From positions 24,887 through 88,886 of the forward strand of contig WYER01000033.1 of NCBI GenBank assembly GCA_009903795.1: 64,000 nt of DNA, in the 5' to 3' direction. The notes under the pieces were generated by a model, which was not told where the DNA came from, did no database searches, and saw nothing but the letters and a program-made list of their open reading frames with translations. The position numbers and the translations under genes are program-made. Source of the stretch: Nitrososphaerota archaeon (GTDB lineage Archaea; Thermoproteota; Nitrososphaeria; Conexivisphaerales; UBA164). Shown in pieces: positions 8,557 to 16,274 of this stretch; the first letter of the stretch is position 1; every line of letters starts with the position of its first letter.

Positions 8557-9615
8557 ATGTTATGGTTAATATATACTACTGGGGAGTGTAATCTTAAATG
8601 TTCGTACTGTGGTGGATCTTTTGACCCCAATGTGGTTCCTTGGAGCGTCAAGTATGATCTGAAAGCGCTTAAAGAAAAAATAGAATCTGATCCAGAAGCT
8701 GTTATAATATTTTATGGTGGAGAACCTTTGCTTAATCCAAATTTTATAATGAATGTAATGGATAATATAAAAGCTAAAAGGTTTGGCATTCAAACAAACG
8801 GGACCAATATTCAAAATCTTCCACAAAGCTACTGGAAAAATATGAACGTAGTCCTGCTTTCTATAGATGGGAAAAAGCAGACTACAGATAGGTTTAGAGG
8901 AAAGGGAACTTACGATAAAGTTTTAAAAAGCTTTAAGGTTCTGAACTCGATCGGCATAGAAAAAATTATAGCTAGAATGACAGTGACCCAGTATACCGAC
9001 ATATATAAAGATGTTATGCACCTTTTTTCTGTAGGCTTCAAGTACGTTCACTGGCAGCTTAACGCTGTATGGAGCAAAAGATGGAACATAAAGAGCTGGG
9101 CTGAAAGTTCTTATATACCGGGCATAAAAAAGCTCAAGAAAAAATTTTTGAACTACGCTTCGAAAGGTAAAGTTTTGGGTATAATTCCTTTTTTAGGTAT
9201 ACTTTCAGCACATTATTTTGAAGGTTATAAAGGTCCGCCATGTGGCGCAGGTTACAGATCAGTTTCAATAACAACGGATGGTAGGGTACTCGCCTGTCCT
9301 ATAGCAGTTTTTGAAAAATGGGCAGAACTAGGAAGCGTTAACAAAGGGTTTGTATTAAAAGAAATAGAAATTCCGACAATGTGTAAAACGTGCAAATACT
9401 TTAGGTACTGCGGGGGCAGATGTTTGTACTCATTAATGGAAGGCAGAAACCTATGGCAATCGCTTTATTATGATCTTGATGAAATTACAAGAAAAACTAT
9501 AGAAGAAGTTATCGATATGACAAAGTATTTAGATCGTTACATAAAAAGCGGGATTTTAAACAAGAATTTATTTAAATACGATCCAACGCTGGATTCCACT
9601 GAAGTCATACCTTAG
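8557..9615 (+). CDS. Radical SAM/SPASM protein, putative peptide-modifying
   Basis: A 352-residue protein with the radical SAM cluster motif CNLKCSYC near the N-terminus, IIFYGGEPLL for SAM binding, and a C-terminal SPASM-type cysteine set (CGAGYRS, VLACPIA, CKTCKYFRYCGGRC). The layout fits the archaeal AF0577-like group annotated as putative peptide-modifying enzymes; their substrate is unknown to me. No short precursor-like ORF is obvious nearby. It has its own AT-rich promoter, and its stop codon overlaps the stop of the convergent deoxyhypusine synthase gene by two bases. Confidence 0.8.
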   Translation: MLWLIYTTGECNLKCSYCGGSFDPNVVPWSVKYDLKALKEKIESDPEAVIIFYGGEPLLNPNFIMNVMDNIKAKRFGIQTNGTNIQNLPQSYWKNMNVVLLSIDGKKQTTDRFRGKGTYDKVLKSFKVLNSIGIEKIIARMTVTQYTDIYKDVMHLFSVGFKYVHWQLNAVWSKRWNIKSWAESSYIPGIKKLKKKFLNYASKGKVLGIIPFLGILSAHYFEGYKGPPCGAGYRSVSITTDGRVLACPIAVFEKWAELGSVNKGFVLKEIEIPTMCKTCKYFRYCGGRCLYSLMEGRNLWQSLYYDLDEITRKTIEEVIDMTKYLDRYIKSGILNKNLFKYDPTLDSTEVIP

Positions 9616-10535
9616 CCATATAGAGCCCCTTGTATCAAAAACGGTAAAATGATTGTTGCATCGCCGTGTATTGTTACATGTTTTCCGCGAGGTTTTATTT
9701 TTCCCCATGAGATTGCCTCCTTTGTAAGCGCGCCGCTAAGGCTTCCATCATACTCATATGCAGTTGTAATGTAAACTGCTATATCAAGTCCATTCCTGAA
9801 TTGTGACCACCATATTGCATGGTGCTTTGAGATGCCTCCGCCAATTATAAGCGCCCCTAGCTTTTTATGAGAATATATAAAATCGGAGATAAGCTGTTCA
9901 TCCTCAAGAACATCTATCGTAAAATCCCTATGTGATTGTTTATAAAGCCAAAGCTGATACCCAACAGCTCCATCAGTTATCCCTGGGACTATTACAGGTA
10001 TCTGATTTTTAAAAGCCCAGTATAGAAAAGAGGATTCGTTATTTATCATCTTTCCTATATCCCATATAAGTTTATAAGTTGAAGTTTTTTTGATTTGAGA
10101 ATATTCTGAATTCAAAAGCTCTTGCATCTTTTTTTCTATTAAAGGACCATAATTTTCTAATGGGATAAATACATTTCCTAGCCTATGAATTCCAATTTTT
10201 CTTAGTTTTACATCATCTTCAAAATATGAACCCTTATAGTAATCTGAAAAGCTTCTAGCTATATCATGGTCTAGTGCTCCGCATGTTGTTATTATAAGGT
10301 CAAATTTTTTTAATTTTATTAGCTGCGTTATCACGCCTCTAAGTCCAGTCGCTATTATATCAGCCGGGAATGTCAAGATTTTTCCATAATCTCCTTTAAA
10401 AAGCTCTTTTAGATAATCCAAGGCTTCACCCATCTCTCTACCTGAGAATCCTCCCGCTTTGGACATCTTTTTCAATAAACTGAACGGAACGTCATTTTTT
10501 TCAAGAACTATATCTTTAACAGGTTCTCTTTGCAT
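9612..10535 (-). CDS. dys: Deoxyhypusine synthase
   Basis: A 307-residue protein of the DHS family. The active-site lysine motif EAISWGKIKPRG is near the C-terminus, preceded by the NAD-binding regions ATGLRG and IIGGGISKHHA. It uses spermidine to convert one lysine of aIF5A to deoxyhypusine, which archaea require for translation. aIF5A is not in the window. The gene is convergent with the radical SAM gene (stops interleave at 9612-9615) and reads from a promoter near 10550. Confidence 0.95.
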   Translation of the reverse strand: MQREPVKDIVLEKNDVPFSLLKKMSKAGGFSGREMGEALDYLKELFKGDYGKILTFPADIIATGLRGVITQLIKLKKFDLIITTCGALDHDIARSFSDYYKGSYFEDDVKLRKIGIHRLGNVFIPLENYGPLIEKKMQELLNSEYSQIKKTSTYKLIWDIGKMINNESSFLYWAFKNQIPVIVPGITDGAVGYQLWLYKQSHRDFTIDVLEDEQLISDFIYSHKKLGALIIGGGISKHHAIWWSQFRNGLDIAVYITTAYEYDGSLSGALTKEAISWGKIKPRGKHVTIHGDATIILPFLIQGALYG

Positions 10536-10579
10536 ATGATAACTTTGATAATTATTTACATATTAATGTAGCGTTTGTT

Positions 10580-10660
10580 ATGATCATTATAGATTTTTAC
10601 GATTTAGTAAATAATTATGCATCTCAGAGTAAAATGTTTGGAAAAGTAAAAAGAAGTTAA
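10580..10660 (+). CDS. Doubtful 26-residue ORF before eL40
   Basis: ATG 10580 opens a 26-codon frame (MIIIDFYDLVNNYASQSKMF then GKVKRS) with an AT-rich stretch about 26 nt upstream. It fits the leaderless pattern of the neighbourhood, but length, lack of a recognisable family and the AT-rich context make a chance frame likely. Confidence 0.2.
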   Translation: MIIIDFYDLVNNYASQSKMFGKVKRS

Positions 10661-10681
10661 AAATTGGAAATCTCTAAAAAG

Positions 10682-10689
10682 TTTATAAA
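10682..10689 (+). promoter_or_regulatory. TATA box of the eL40 gene
   Basis: TTTATAAA centred about 26 nt before ATG 10712. It decides the eL40 start, because the in-frame TTG 10664 lies upstream of the promoter and ATG 10700 is too close to it. Confidence 0.6.
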
Positions 10690-10711
10690 CGACAACCATA
10701 TGAGCGTTATT

Positions 10712-10879
10712 ATGCCTATAGCTGATCCAGTTAAAAGGCAGATAGCAGTTCAAAGAAAATTAATGCATAAAATATGCATGAAGTGCGGAGCTAAAAACTC
10801 AATTTCTGCGGTAAGATGCAGAAAGTGCGGAAGTAAAGCTTTAAGGCTTCAGAACAGAGAATTAGGAGCTAAGAAGTAA
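10712..10879 (+). CDS. rpl40e: Large-subunit ribosomal protein eL40
   Basis: A 55-residue zinc-ribbon ribosomal protein starting MPIADPVKRQIAVQRKLM, with CMKCG and CRKCG zinc knuckles and a basic tail. The start at 10712 matches the conserved MPI-D-P N-terminus and the TATA box at 10682-10689; longer frames from 10664 or 10700 are not convincing. A tRNA-Val begins 9 nt after the stop, so eL40, tRNA and topoisomerase may share a transcript. Confidence 0.93.
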   Translation: MPIADPVKRQIAVQRKLMHKICMKCGAKNSISAVRCRKCGSKALRLQNRELGAKK

Positions 10880-10887
10880 AGTGTTAG

Positions 10888-10962
10888 GGGCCGGTGGTGT
10901 AGCCTGGTCAGCACACCGCCTTGACGCGGCGGAGGTCGCCGGTTCGAATCCGGCCCGGCCCA
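10888..10962 (+). tRNA. tRNA-Val (GAC)
   Basis: A 75-nt cloverleaf. The acceptor arms GGGCCGG/CCGGCCC pair fully, followed by discriminator A (10962); the D stem is GTG/CAC, the anticodon stem CCGCC/GGCGG encloses loop TTGACGC with anticodon GAC, and the T arm has the GGTTCGAATCC core. CCA is not encoded. No intron is seen. The topoisomerase reading frame runs on directly from the last base. Confidence 0.95.
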
Positions 10963-12920
10963 TTTTAATAATAGCAGAGAAAAACGATGCTGCAAAAAGA
11001 ATAGCATTTGCGCTCGATCCTTCTTATAAAAAGCTTTCTGTGGACGGAGTCCCCGTTTACACAGGTTTATGGAATTCTACAAAGATTTATGTAATACCAG
11101 CAAGGGGGCATATTTATACTTTAAAAACAGACGTTGCAGAGCTGAGTCTATTTCCAGTATTAGACGTCGAATGGGTTCCGGTAGCAGATGGCTACGTTGT
11201 AAAACTTTTGAATGTGATAAAAAAATTCATTAAAGAATCATCAGAAATTATTATAGCGTGTGACTATGACATTGAAGGCGAAACCATAGGATATAACATA
11301 GTAAAGTATAACGGAGGCTTTGAAAAGATCGTTAAAAGGGCTAAGTTTTCGACATTAACGGTAGAAGAGTTAAAGCAAAGCTTTAACAGCCTTTTGTCGC
11401 GAGAAAAATGGCTTATGGCCGACGCAGGAAGAACAAGACATTATATTGATTATATATGGGGTATAAGCCTTTCCCGCCTTTTAATGAATGAGGTAAGGCG
11501 CAGTACAGGTAAAAGTTTAAGTCTGAGCATAGGCAGGGTACAGGGCCCTACTTTAATTGAAATTTATAACAGGGAATCAGAAATAAATTCATACGTACCA
11601 AAACCATACTGGAAGTTTAAAGCTATAGGCGAACTTAGGGGCCAGAAATTCGAACTTTCAGGTCCAAATTTAAAAAGCGTAGACGAAGTTGAAGTTGCAA
11701 AAAAATTAAAGGGAAAATACGGCAAAGTTGTCTTTTTTGATAAAGACATTGAAGAAATCAAACCTCCTTATCCTTTTAATCTTTCAGACCTGCAAAAAGA
11801 AGCGTACAGACTTTTTGGAATTCAACCTTGGGAATCGCTTTCAATTTTGGAGAAATTGTATCTAAGTGCCCTTATATCTTATCCTAGAACAAGTTCTCAG
11901 AAATTGCCGCCTACAATAAATTATAGATCTATACTTTCAAAACTCGGACAAAGATATAAAGAAGCAGGAAACGTCTCAAGGTCTCATCCTGTAGAGGGAC
12001 CTATGGATGACCCCGCGCATCCCGCAATATACCCAACAGGTGAACTGCAACATTTAACAGGCAGCGAGTATAAGATTTATGATCTTGTTGCAAGAAGATT
12101 CATAAGTTCTTTTTACAGGAACGTCAGAGTTGCGAAAAAGTACATAAAAGTCAGGGCAGATGGGTTTGACTTAGAAGCTGACGGAGCTGCCGTGATCGAT
12201 AAGGGATGGCTGGAAGTTTATCCTTTTAGGGAAATAAGGGAGAAAAGCATACCAGATGCTGCAATTGGTGAAGAAATCTTGATAAAAGATGTTAATGTAG
12301 AACTAACTTTTACTAAACCCCCTTCAAGATATACTCCGTCTAGCCTCCTCGAATGGATGGAGACTAACGAGATAGGTACAAAGGCTACAAGGGCGGAGAT
12401 AATAAAAACGCTTTACAAAAGGGGATACATAAGGGGCAACAAGATAGAAATAACAGAGCTAGGATTTAGCGTAGCTAGATACTTTAGTTTTTCTCAGATA
12501 ATAACTCTCGAGATGACAAGAAAGCTCGAAAAATCTTTGGAAGACATTGAATTTGGAAAAGCTTATCCAAGTGAAATACTTAAAGAGAGCGCAATGTTTC
12601 TAATAGAAGAATTAAAAAAAGCTAAATACACAGAGGAGATGGTAGAACTTACAAAAAAGTACTTGGCAGCTGGAACCGGCGAATCATTTGGAAAATGTCC
12701 AGTATGCGGCAAAGGCGATTTGATACTACATGTATCCCAGGCAGGAAAAAGATATTTAAAATGCAGTGTGTGCGGGGCATCTGCTCCTCTTCCACGAAAA
12801 GGAAAGCTCGCATCTGCAAAGAAAAACTGTAGCTATTGCGGATGGCCCTTGATAAAAAGAGGTGATTGGGTGTTTTGTCCAAATCCGAATTGCCCAAGCA
12901 GCAAGCTAAAAAATGCATAG
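10962..12920 (+). CDS. topA: DNA topoisomerase, type IA (TopA/TopIII-like)
   Basis: About 652 residues: a TOPRIM domain (LIIAEKNDAAKRI and the acidic DYDIEGE motif), the catalytic tyrosine in SYPRTS near residue 306, and two C-terminal four-cysteine zinc ribbons (CPVCG/CSVCG, CSYCG/CPNPNC). It relaxes or decatenates DNA by single-strand passage. The start is unusual: no ATG, GTG or TTG precedes the essential IIAEK motif except GTG 10881, upstream of the tRNA. By homology (M-x-LIIAEKP) translation should begin at ATT 10962 or ATA 10968, next to the tRNA end. The listed start is therefore inferred. Confidence 0.9.
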   Translation: MLIIAEKNDAAKRIAFALDPSYKKLSVDGVPVYTGLWNSTKIYVIPARGHIYTLKTDVAELSLFPVLDVEWVPVADGYVVKLLNVIKKFIKESSEIIIACDYDIEGETIGYNIVKYNGGFEKIVKRAKFSTLTVEELKQSFNSLLSREKWLMADAGRTRHYIDYIWGISLSRLLMNEVRRSTGKSLSLSIGRVQGPTLIEIYNRESEINSYVPKPYWKFKAIGELRGQKFELSGPNLKSVDEVEVAKKLKGKYGKVVFFDKDIEEIKPPYPFNLSDLQKEAYRLFGIQPWESLSILEKLYLSALISYPRTSSQKLPPTINYRSILSKLGQRYKEAGNVSRSHPVEGPMDDPAHPAIYPTGELQHLTGSEYKIYDLVARRFISSFYRNVRVAKKYIKVRADGFDLEADGAAVIDKGWLEVYPFREIREKSIPDAAIGEEILIKDVNVELTFTKPPSRYTPSSLLEWMETNEIGTKATRAEIIKTLYKRGYIRGNKIEITELGFSVARYFSFSQIITLEMTRKLEKSLEDIEFGKAYPSEILKESAMFLIEELKKAKYTEEMVELTKKYLAAGTGESFGKCPVCGKGDLILHVSQAGKRYLKCSVCGASAPLPRKGKLASAKKNCSYCGWPLIKRGDWVFCPNPNCPSSKLKNA

Positions 12921-13144
12921 TTTGTGGATCTTATTCTGAAGAAGGGTTATTGTGTTTTAAACACAAAACGGCCGCGAAGAGTCTAACTGAAGGTTATAAA
13001 TACTGGAAAGAAGCTTTTAACATCTCTTTTAATGAATATTTGAAAGAAGTAAGAAAAAGGTCTGAAACGGGGACTTGGGTTAAAGAGATAATTGATTATG
13101 TCATTGCTTCTAATGATTTTAATATACTTTTAGAGACTTGTTAA
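12875..13144 (+). CDS. Small zinc-knuckle protein of unknown function
   Basis: About 89 residues overlapping the end of topA in another frame. I choose TTG 12875 because AGAGGTGA ends 9 nt upstream; the frame also opens at TTG 12866. The N-terminal part has CIVCGSYSEEGLLCFKH, a plausible C2-C/H zinc site, followed by a helical region rich in charged and aromatic residues. I do not recognise the family. Translational coupling to topA suggests a related role in DNA transactions, but this is only context. Confidence 0.6.
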   Translation: MSKSELPKQQAKKCIVCGSYSEEGLLCFKHKTAAKSLTEGYKYWKEAFNISFNEYLKEVRKRSETGTWVKEIIDYVIASNDFNILLETC

Positions 13145-13160
13145 CTTTAGATTTATAAAC

Positions 13161-13260
13161 CAGTACTCCCGCAAGTACAGCATTTCAATTATAATTAGCA
13201 ATACAATTGTTGATTTTTTGTTTTTGATTAACTATTGGTTTAATACCATATAGCTTTGTT
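13161..13260 (-). repeat. Inverted dispersed repeat, copy A (IS end)
   Basis: About 100 bp that, read on the minus strand, match 57932-58025 on the plus strand: shared blocks include ACAAAGCTAT, GTTAATCAAAAAC and the end GCGGGAGTACTG. Divergence elsewhere is considerable. It lies beyond the 3' end of a transposase remnant, so it probably marks the end of an insertion element. Confidence 0.6.
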
Positions 13261-13369
13261 TTTGGTCAAATTTTGGCCCTTAGCTTATAGTTCAAACTAA
13301 GGACCTCATATTAGCTTATTTAATTTCTTATTCAGGAGGCCCCAGTCCGCTTACTATTATTATTTCCAT

Positions 13370-13507
13370 TTAAACAATATGCTTGAAAAAGTACACTGTT
13401 ATGGCTGTTCTTTGGACTTCAACCCTAGTTAGTATCCATAAGTTGTAGAGAATTATGGAGAGCATGAAGTATATAACCCTTAGCGTGAAGTTCCTGCAAG
13501 CTGTCTT
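13370..13507 (-). pseudogene. C-terminal remnant of a DDE (IS4-type) transposase
   Basis: On the minus strand a 45-codon open stretch reads NFTLRVIYFMLSIILYNLW and continues ILTRVEV to a stop at 13370. The pattern (Thr/Ser-Arg-Asn, then hydrophobic RLLYF-like and LYNLW) matches the end of archaeal IS4-family transposases. Upstream the frame is broken: a separate piece, MGKSLTYEQYLNLKTS, lies at about 13595-13545. The catalytic part is gone. With repeat copy A this is a decayed insertion sequence. Confidence 0.6.
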
Positions 13508-13632
13508 AGCTTAACAGTTAACTACAATACTGCATGACGTTTTTAAATTAAGATATTGCTCATATGTTAAACTTTTACCCATTTTGAAAAACTAGGACAT
13601 AAAAATTCAGTTTATTAAAGAGCAATCAATCT

Positions 13633-14376
13633 CTACGTTTTTATTCTACCGTACAAGATCTTATATTCCTCTTTCGTTAATGCAGGTACCTCATATTTCC
13701 TTGTGAACAAGTACTTAGTAAATATTTTAGTATTTGCTTCAGCTCTTAGGAATGATGGGAAGTGCAGAATAACGTTCCTTATAGTGTTCTTGACTATATG
13801 GCCCTTGTTCATGAACCTTATTTCAAAACCTCTTTCCTTCAGAATTTCGGGTATTTTCCTCACGTTCTCTTTACCATGAAGTTCCATTGCTATTTCTCTC
13901 ACATGGTTTAACCAGTCTCCTTTCACTACTTTGCCTTCAGCCCCTTCAATGTCCATCTTAACTACGCTGAATTTCCCTAAAGATTCTATAGTAGTAGTTT
14001 CAACTTCAATTCCTTCATCTGATAACCTTGATCCTGTGCCTTCATCGCTTATATTCAATTTAACTCCATCAACGGAGTAAAGTGCCTTATTGACTAGTAC
14101 AACGTTTTTTAGTTGATTGATTTCTACGTTTTCCTTCAATATTTTGAAAGCCCAAGGCAAAGGTTCTACTGCTACCACTTCCTTAGCTTTTCTTGCCACC
14201 TTTACAGTGTAGTCTCCTACAAAAGCTCCAGCGTCAAGCACAACGTCAGTGTTTTTCACGTTCAGGAAATCCCACTCGCCTGCAATGAAAGTTGCGTAGT
14301 AAACGAACTCGTATCCTTTAGGTATCTCTATCCTTAAGCCTCCGTAACTGAATAAGCTCACAATATGAAATAACAT
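13633..14376 (-). CDS. FkbM-family SAM-dependent methyltransferase
   Basis: A 247-residue protein with the FkbM architecture: DVVLDAGAFVGDYTVKVAR as SAM motif I, VVAVEPLPWAFKILKENVEIN as motif II, and VVKMDIEGAEGKVVKG as the conserved catalytic-region motif. FkbM enzymes methylate hydroxyls of sugars and secondary metabolites; here an exopolysaccharide or glycan substrate is a guess. It is the only intact gene between 13145 and 15295, flanked by transposase remnants, so it is probably laterally acquired. Confidence 0.85.
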   Translation of the reverse strand: MLFHIVSLFSYGGLRIEIPKGYEFVYYATFIAGEWDFLNVKNTDVVLDAGAFVGDYTVKVARKAKEVVAVEPLPWAFKILKENVEINQLKNVVLVNKALYSVDGVKLNISDEGTGSRLSDEGIEVETTTIESLGKFSVVKMDIEGAEGKVVKGDWLNHVREIAMELHGKENVRKIPEILKERGFEIRFMNKGHIVKNTIRNVILHFPSFLRAEANTKIFTKYLFTRKYEVPALTKEEYKILYGRIKT

Positions 14377-14767
14377 AAGGAATATTAAAACTTATTGATA
14401 TAGGGGCAATGATTGCTGCGGCAACAGCTACGGTGGCAATACCGCTGTCGTTATTTAGAGGAAAGATAGGGAAGTCTGTTAGCTAGGTACTTCCATCATA
14501 TGAGATCTAGGTTCCCTTTTGTTTCAAATGTCCAAGGTAGTTTTATTACTTATTAGACGTCCATGAAGCTGCAGAGCGCAGGCAAGGGCAGGAGGGCACA
14601 GTATGCAGGCATGTTCATGTATTTATCATAAATTTTGAAAAAATAGCAAACCTTCTTGCGGAATCAGTGCTAAAAGGCATTGATGTATAGTCAAAAATAC
14701 AGATAACTTCTAATGTAATATTATAAAAAGCAGTCCCTGAAGCATTCTCAGACGGGATAGAGGTTCT
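14377..14767. other. Non-coding stretch, probably insertion-sequence debris
   Basis: No open frame of credible composition is found on either strand. It is more GC-rich than typical intergenic DNA here and is bounded by the FkbM gene and the IS6-like remnant, so it is most simply decayed mobile DNA. Confidence 0.4.
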
Positions 14768-15240
14768 TCAAGCTCTAAACGAAGTGATCAGCTCGGCCCA
14801 CCCGCACGCATCTACGTACCATAGAGTTCCATCCGTGTATACTGGCTTCTTTCCGTACTTTTTAATCAGCCTGATGATGAAATGATATGCATCCAGCGAG
14901 TTCTGGTTCCAGCTAATGTGAAAAAGAATGCTTGGGGTTGGGCTCAAACGCAACCAATAACCACGCTTTCCTTCAGCTTTTTATTTCTGTCTCATCTATG
15001 AATATAACTTTCGCGTATTTCTTATCTGCATCAAAAGAATCAAGCACAAAGGAATGTTTCTGTATCCATTTTCAAACGGCAACATGGCTCTTCTTTATTA
15101 TCAGCTCAAGTGCATGGGAAGCTTTTCTTAAGCTCAAACTTGAGAAATAAGGCATAGAAGATAATTGTTGTTGGGTATTTTTTCTGGTTTGCACAATCAT
15201 TTGCCAGAAAGTGCCAGCTAGAAATAAGCCTTAAGTTAAC
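14768..15240 (-). pseudogene. Broken IS6-type transposase
   Basis: Minus-strand pieces in different frames, in order: KYPTTIIFYALF, LSLRKASHALELIIKKSHVA, a TGA where WKW is expected, WIQKHSFVL, AKVIFIDETEIK (first catalytic Asp), then after a frameshift ISWNQNSLDAYHFIIRLIKK and KPVYTDGTLWY (second catalytic Asp). This order matches archaeal IS6/IS240-type DDE transposases. At least two frameshifts and one in-frame stop make it inactive. The C-terminal part with the Glu is not seen. Confidence 0.75.
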
Positions 15241-15295
15241 GCCACCGTTAAAAATGGGAAAGGGTTTTTTAATAGCAGATAAAAATTAGAAAACG

Positions 15296-15688
15296 ATGCC
15301 CAGAGAAAGCAAGGAAGACGATCTGATAAGCCTTGTTTATAAGCTTGTAATTGAAAGCGGTGACAAAGGTATTCTTCAGAGTGAACTTTGGAAAAAGTTG
15401 AACCTTACTAGCAGGGATGGATCTAGGATAGCTACAAGGTTAGAAAAAAGAAAGCTGATCAAAAGAGAAAGAGTGTTAGAAGATGGTAGATGGACCTACA
15501 GGATAAAACCCCTTCTTATACCCTTAAGCGTCGAAAGCATAGCAGATGCTCCGTGTATTACGTGTCCCCTGTTTTCAAAATGTTACGATGAAGGAGAAAT
15601 TTCTCCAAGAACCTGCACTAAAATAGAAAGGTGGGTAATGTCTGAATATCAACAACACCTTGTTTCGGTAAGGAAAAATGAGACCTGA
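15296..15688 (+). CDS. Archaeal RPC34/TFIIE-beta-like transcription factor
   Basis: A 130-residue protein: a winged helix (about 5-70; ILQSELWKKLNLTSRDGSRI) followed by a four-cysteine module with spacing C-x2-C-x5-C-x10-C (CITCPLFSKC, EISPRTC, then IERWV). This matches the C-terminal cluster-binding motif of RNA polymerase III subunit RPC34/RPC39 and its known crenarchaeal/thaumarchaeal homologue, where it binds an Fe-S cluster. It probably aids promoter opening as a TFIIE-beta counterpart. It overlaps rlmE by 11 nt. A TATA-like TTTTTTAATAG lies about 25 nt upstream. Confidence 0.85.
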   Translation: MPRESKEDDLISLVYKLVIESGDKGILQSELWKKLNLTSRDGSRIATRLEKRKLIKRERVLEDGRWTYRIKPLLIPLSVESIADAPCITCPLFSKCYDEGEISPRTCTKIERWVMSEYQQHLVSVRKNET

Positions 15689-16262
15689 AGACGCAAAGAG
15701 GGATCATTACCGAAAGATGGCCAAAAGGGCCGGTTATGTTAGTAGGGCAGCATTTAAAATAATAGAATTAAATAAAAAGTATGGAATATTTAAAACCGGT
15801 CAAAGGGTTCTCGATCTAGGGGCTTCTCCTGGTGGATGGTCTCAAGTTGTTTCAAAACTCGTTGGGCCTGAAGGGGAAGTTTATGCTGTAGATAAAAGAC
15901 CCCTTAAAATCGAGTTAGAAAACGTTAAGTTTTTACAAATAGATATATTAAACGATAGAATTGATCTAAGCAACTTTGACGTAGTCATCTCTGACCTTGC
16001 TCCGAACGTTTCAGGAGTTTGGGAGCATGATCAGTACGTACAGATACAGCTAGCTAAAAGAGCGTTAGAAATAGCGGAGTCAACCTTAAGAAGAGGGGGT
16101 AACTTTGTTTGCAAGATCTTTGACGGCGAAGGTGTAAACGATATTGTAAATAGAGCCAGAAAGGAGTTTGGATTCGTAAAGCTTACAAAACCTAAAGCAA
16201 GCCGAAAAGAAAGCAGCGAACTTTATCTTGTTTGTAAAAATTATTTAAGGGGGAGTTCCTAA
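15678..16262 (+). CDS. rlmE: rRNA 2'-O-ribose methyltransferase, RlmE/FtsJ family
   Basis: A 194-residue Rossmann methyltransferase with all features of the RlmE group: SRAAFKI (catalytic Lys), VLDLGASPGGWSQVV (SAM site), VVISDLAPN (catalytic Asp), FVCKIFDGE (second catalytic Lys) and KESSELYLV (Glu), giving the K-D-K-E tetrad. The known target of bacterial RlmE is a uridine in the 23S A-loop. It overlaps the RPC34-like gene and precedes glyA by 12 nt, so the three are likely one operon. Confidence 0.94.
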   Translation: MRPEDAKRDHYRKMAKRAGYVSRAAFKIIELNKKYGIFKTGQRVLDLGASPGGWSQVVSKLVGPEGEVYAVDKRPLKIELENVKFLQIDILNDRIDLSNFDVVISDLAPNVSGVWEHDQYVQIQLAKRALEIAESTLRRGGNFVCKIFDGEGVNDIVNRARKEFGFVKLTKPKASRKESSELYLVCKNYLRGSS

Positions 16263-16274
16263 ACATATAGCTAT

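Noticed and set aside
10881..10961. N-terminal extension of the topoisomerase frame
   Set aside because: It is translation of tRNA-Val sequence; homologues start at the IIAEK strand. Kept only as an alternative in the finding.
14113..14337. Plus-strand ORF opposite the FkbM gene
   Set aside because: Antisense shadow of a well-supported methyltransferase.
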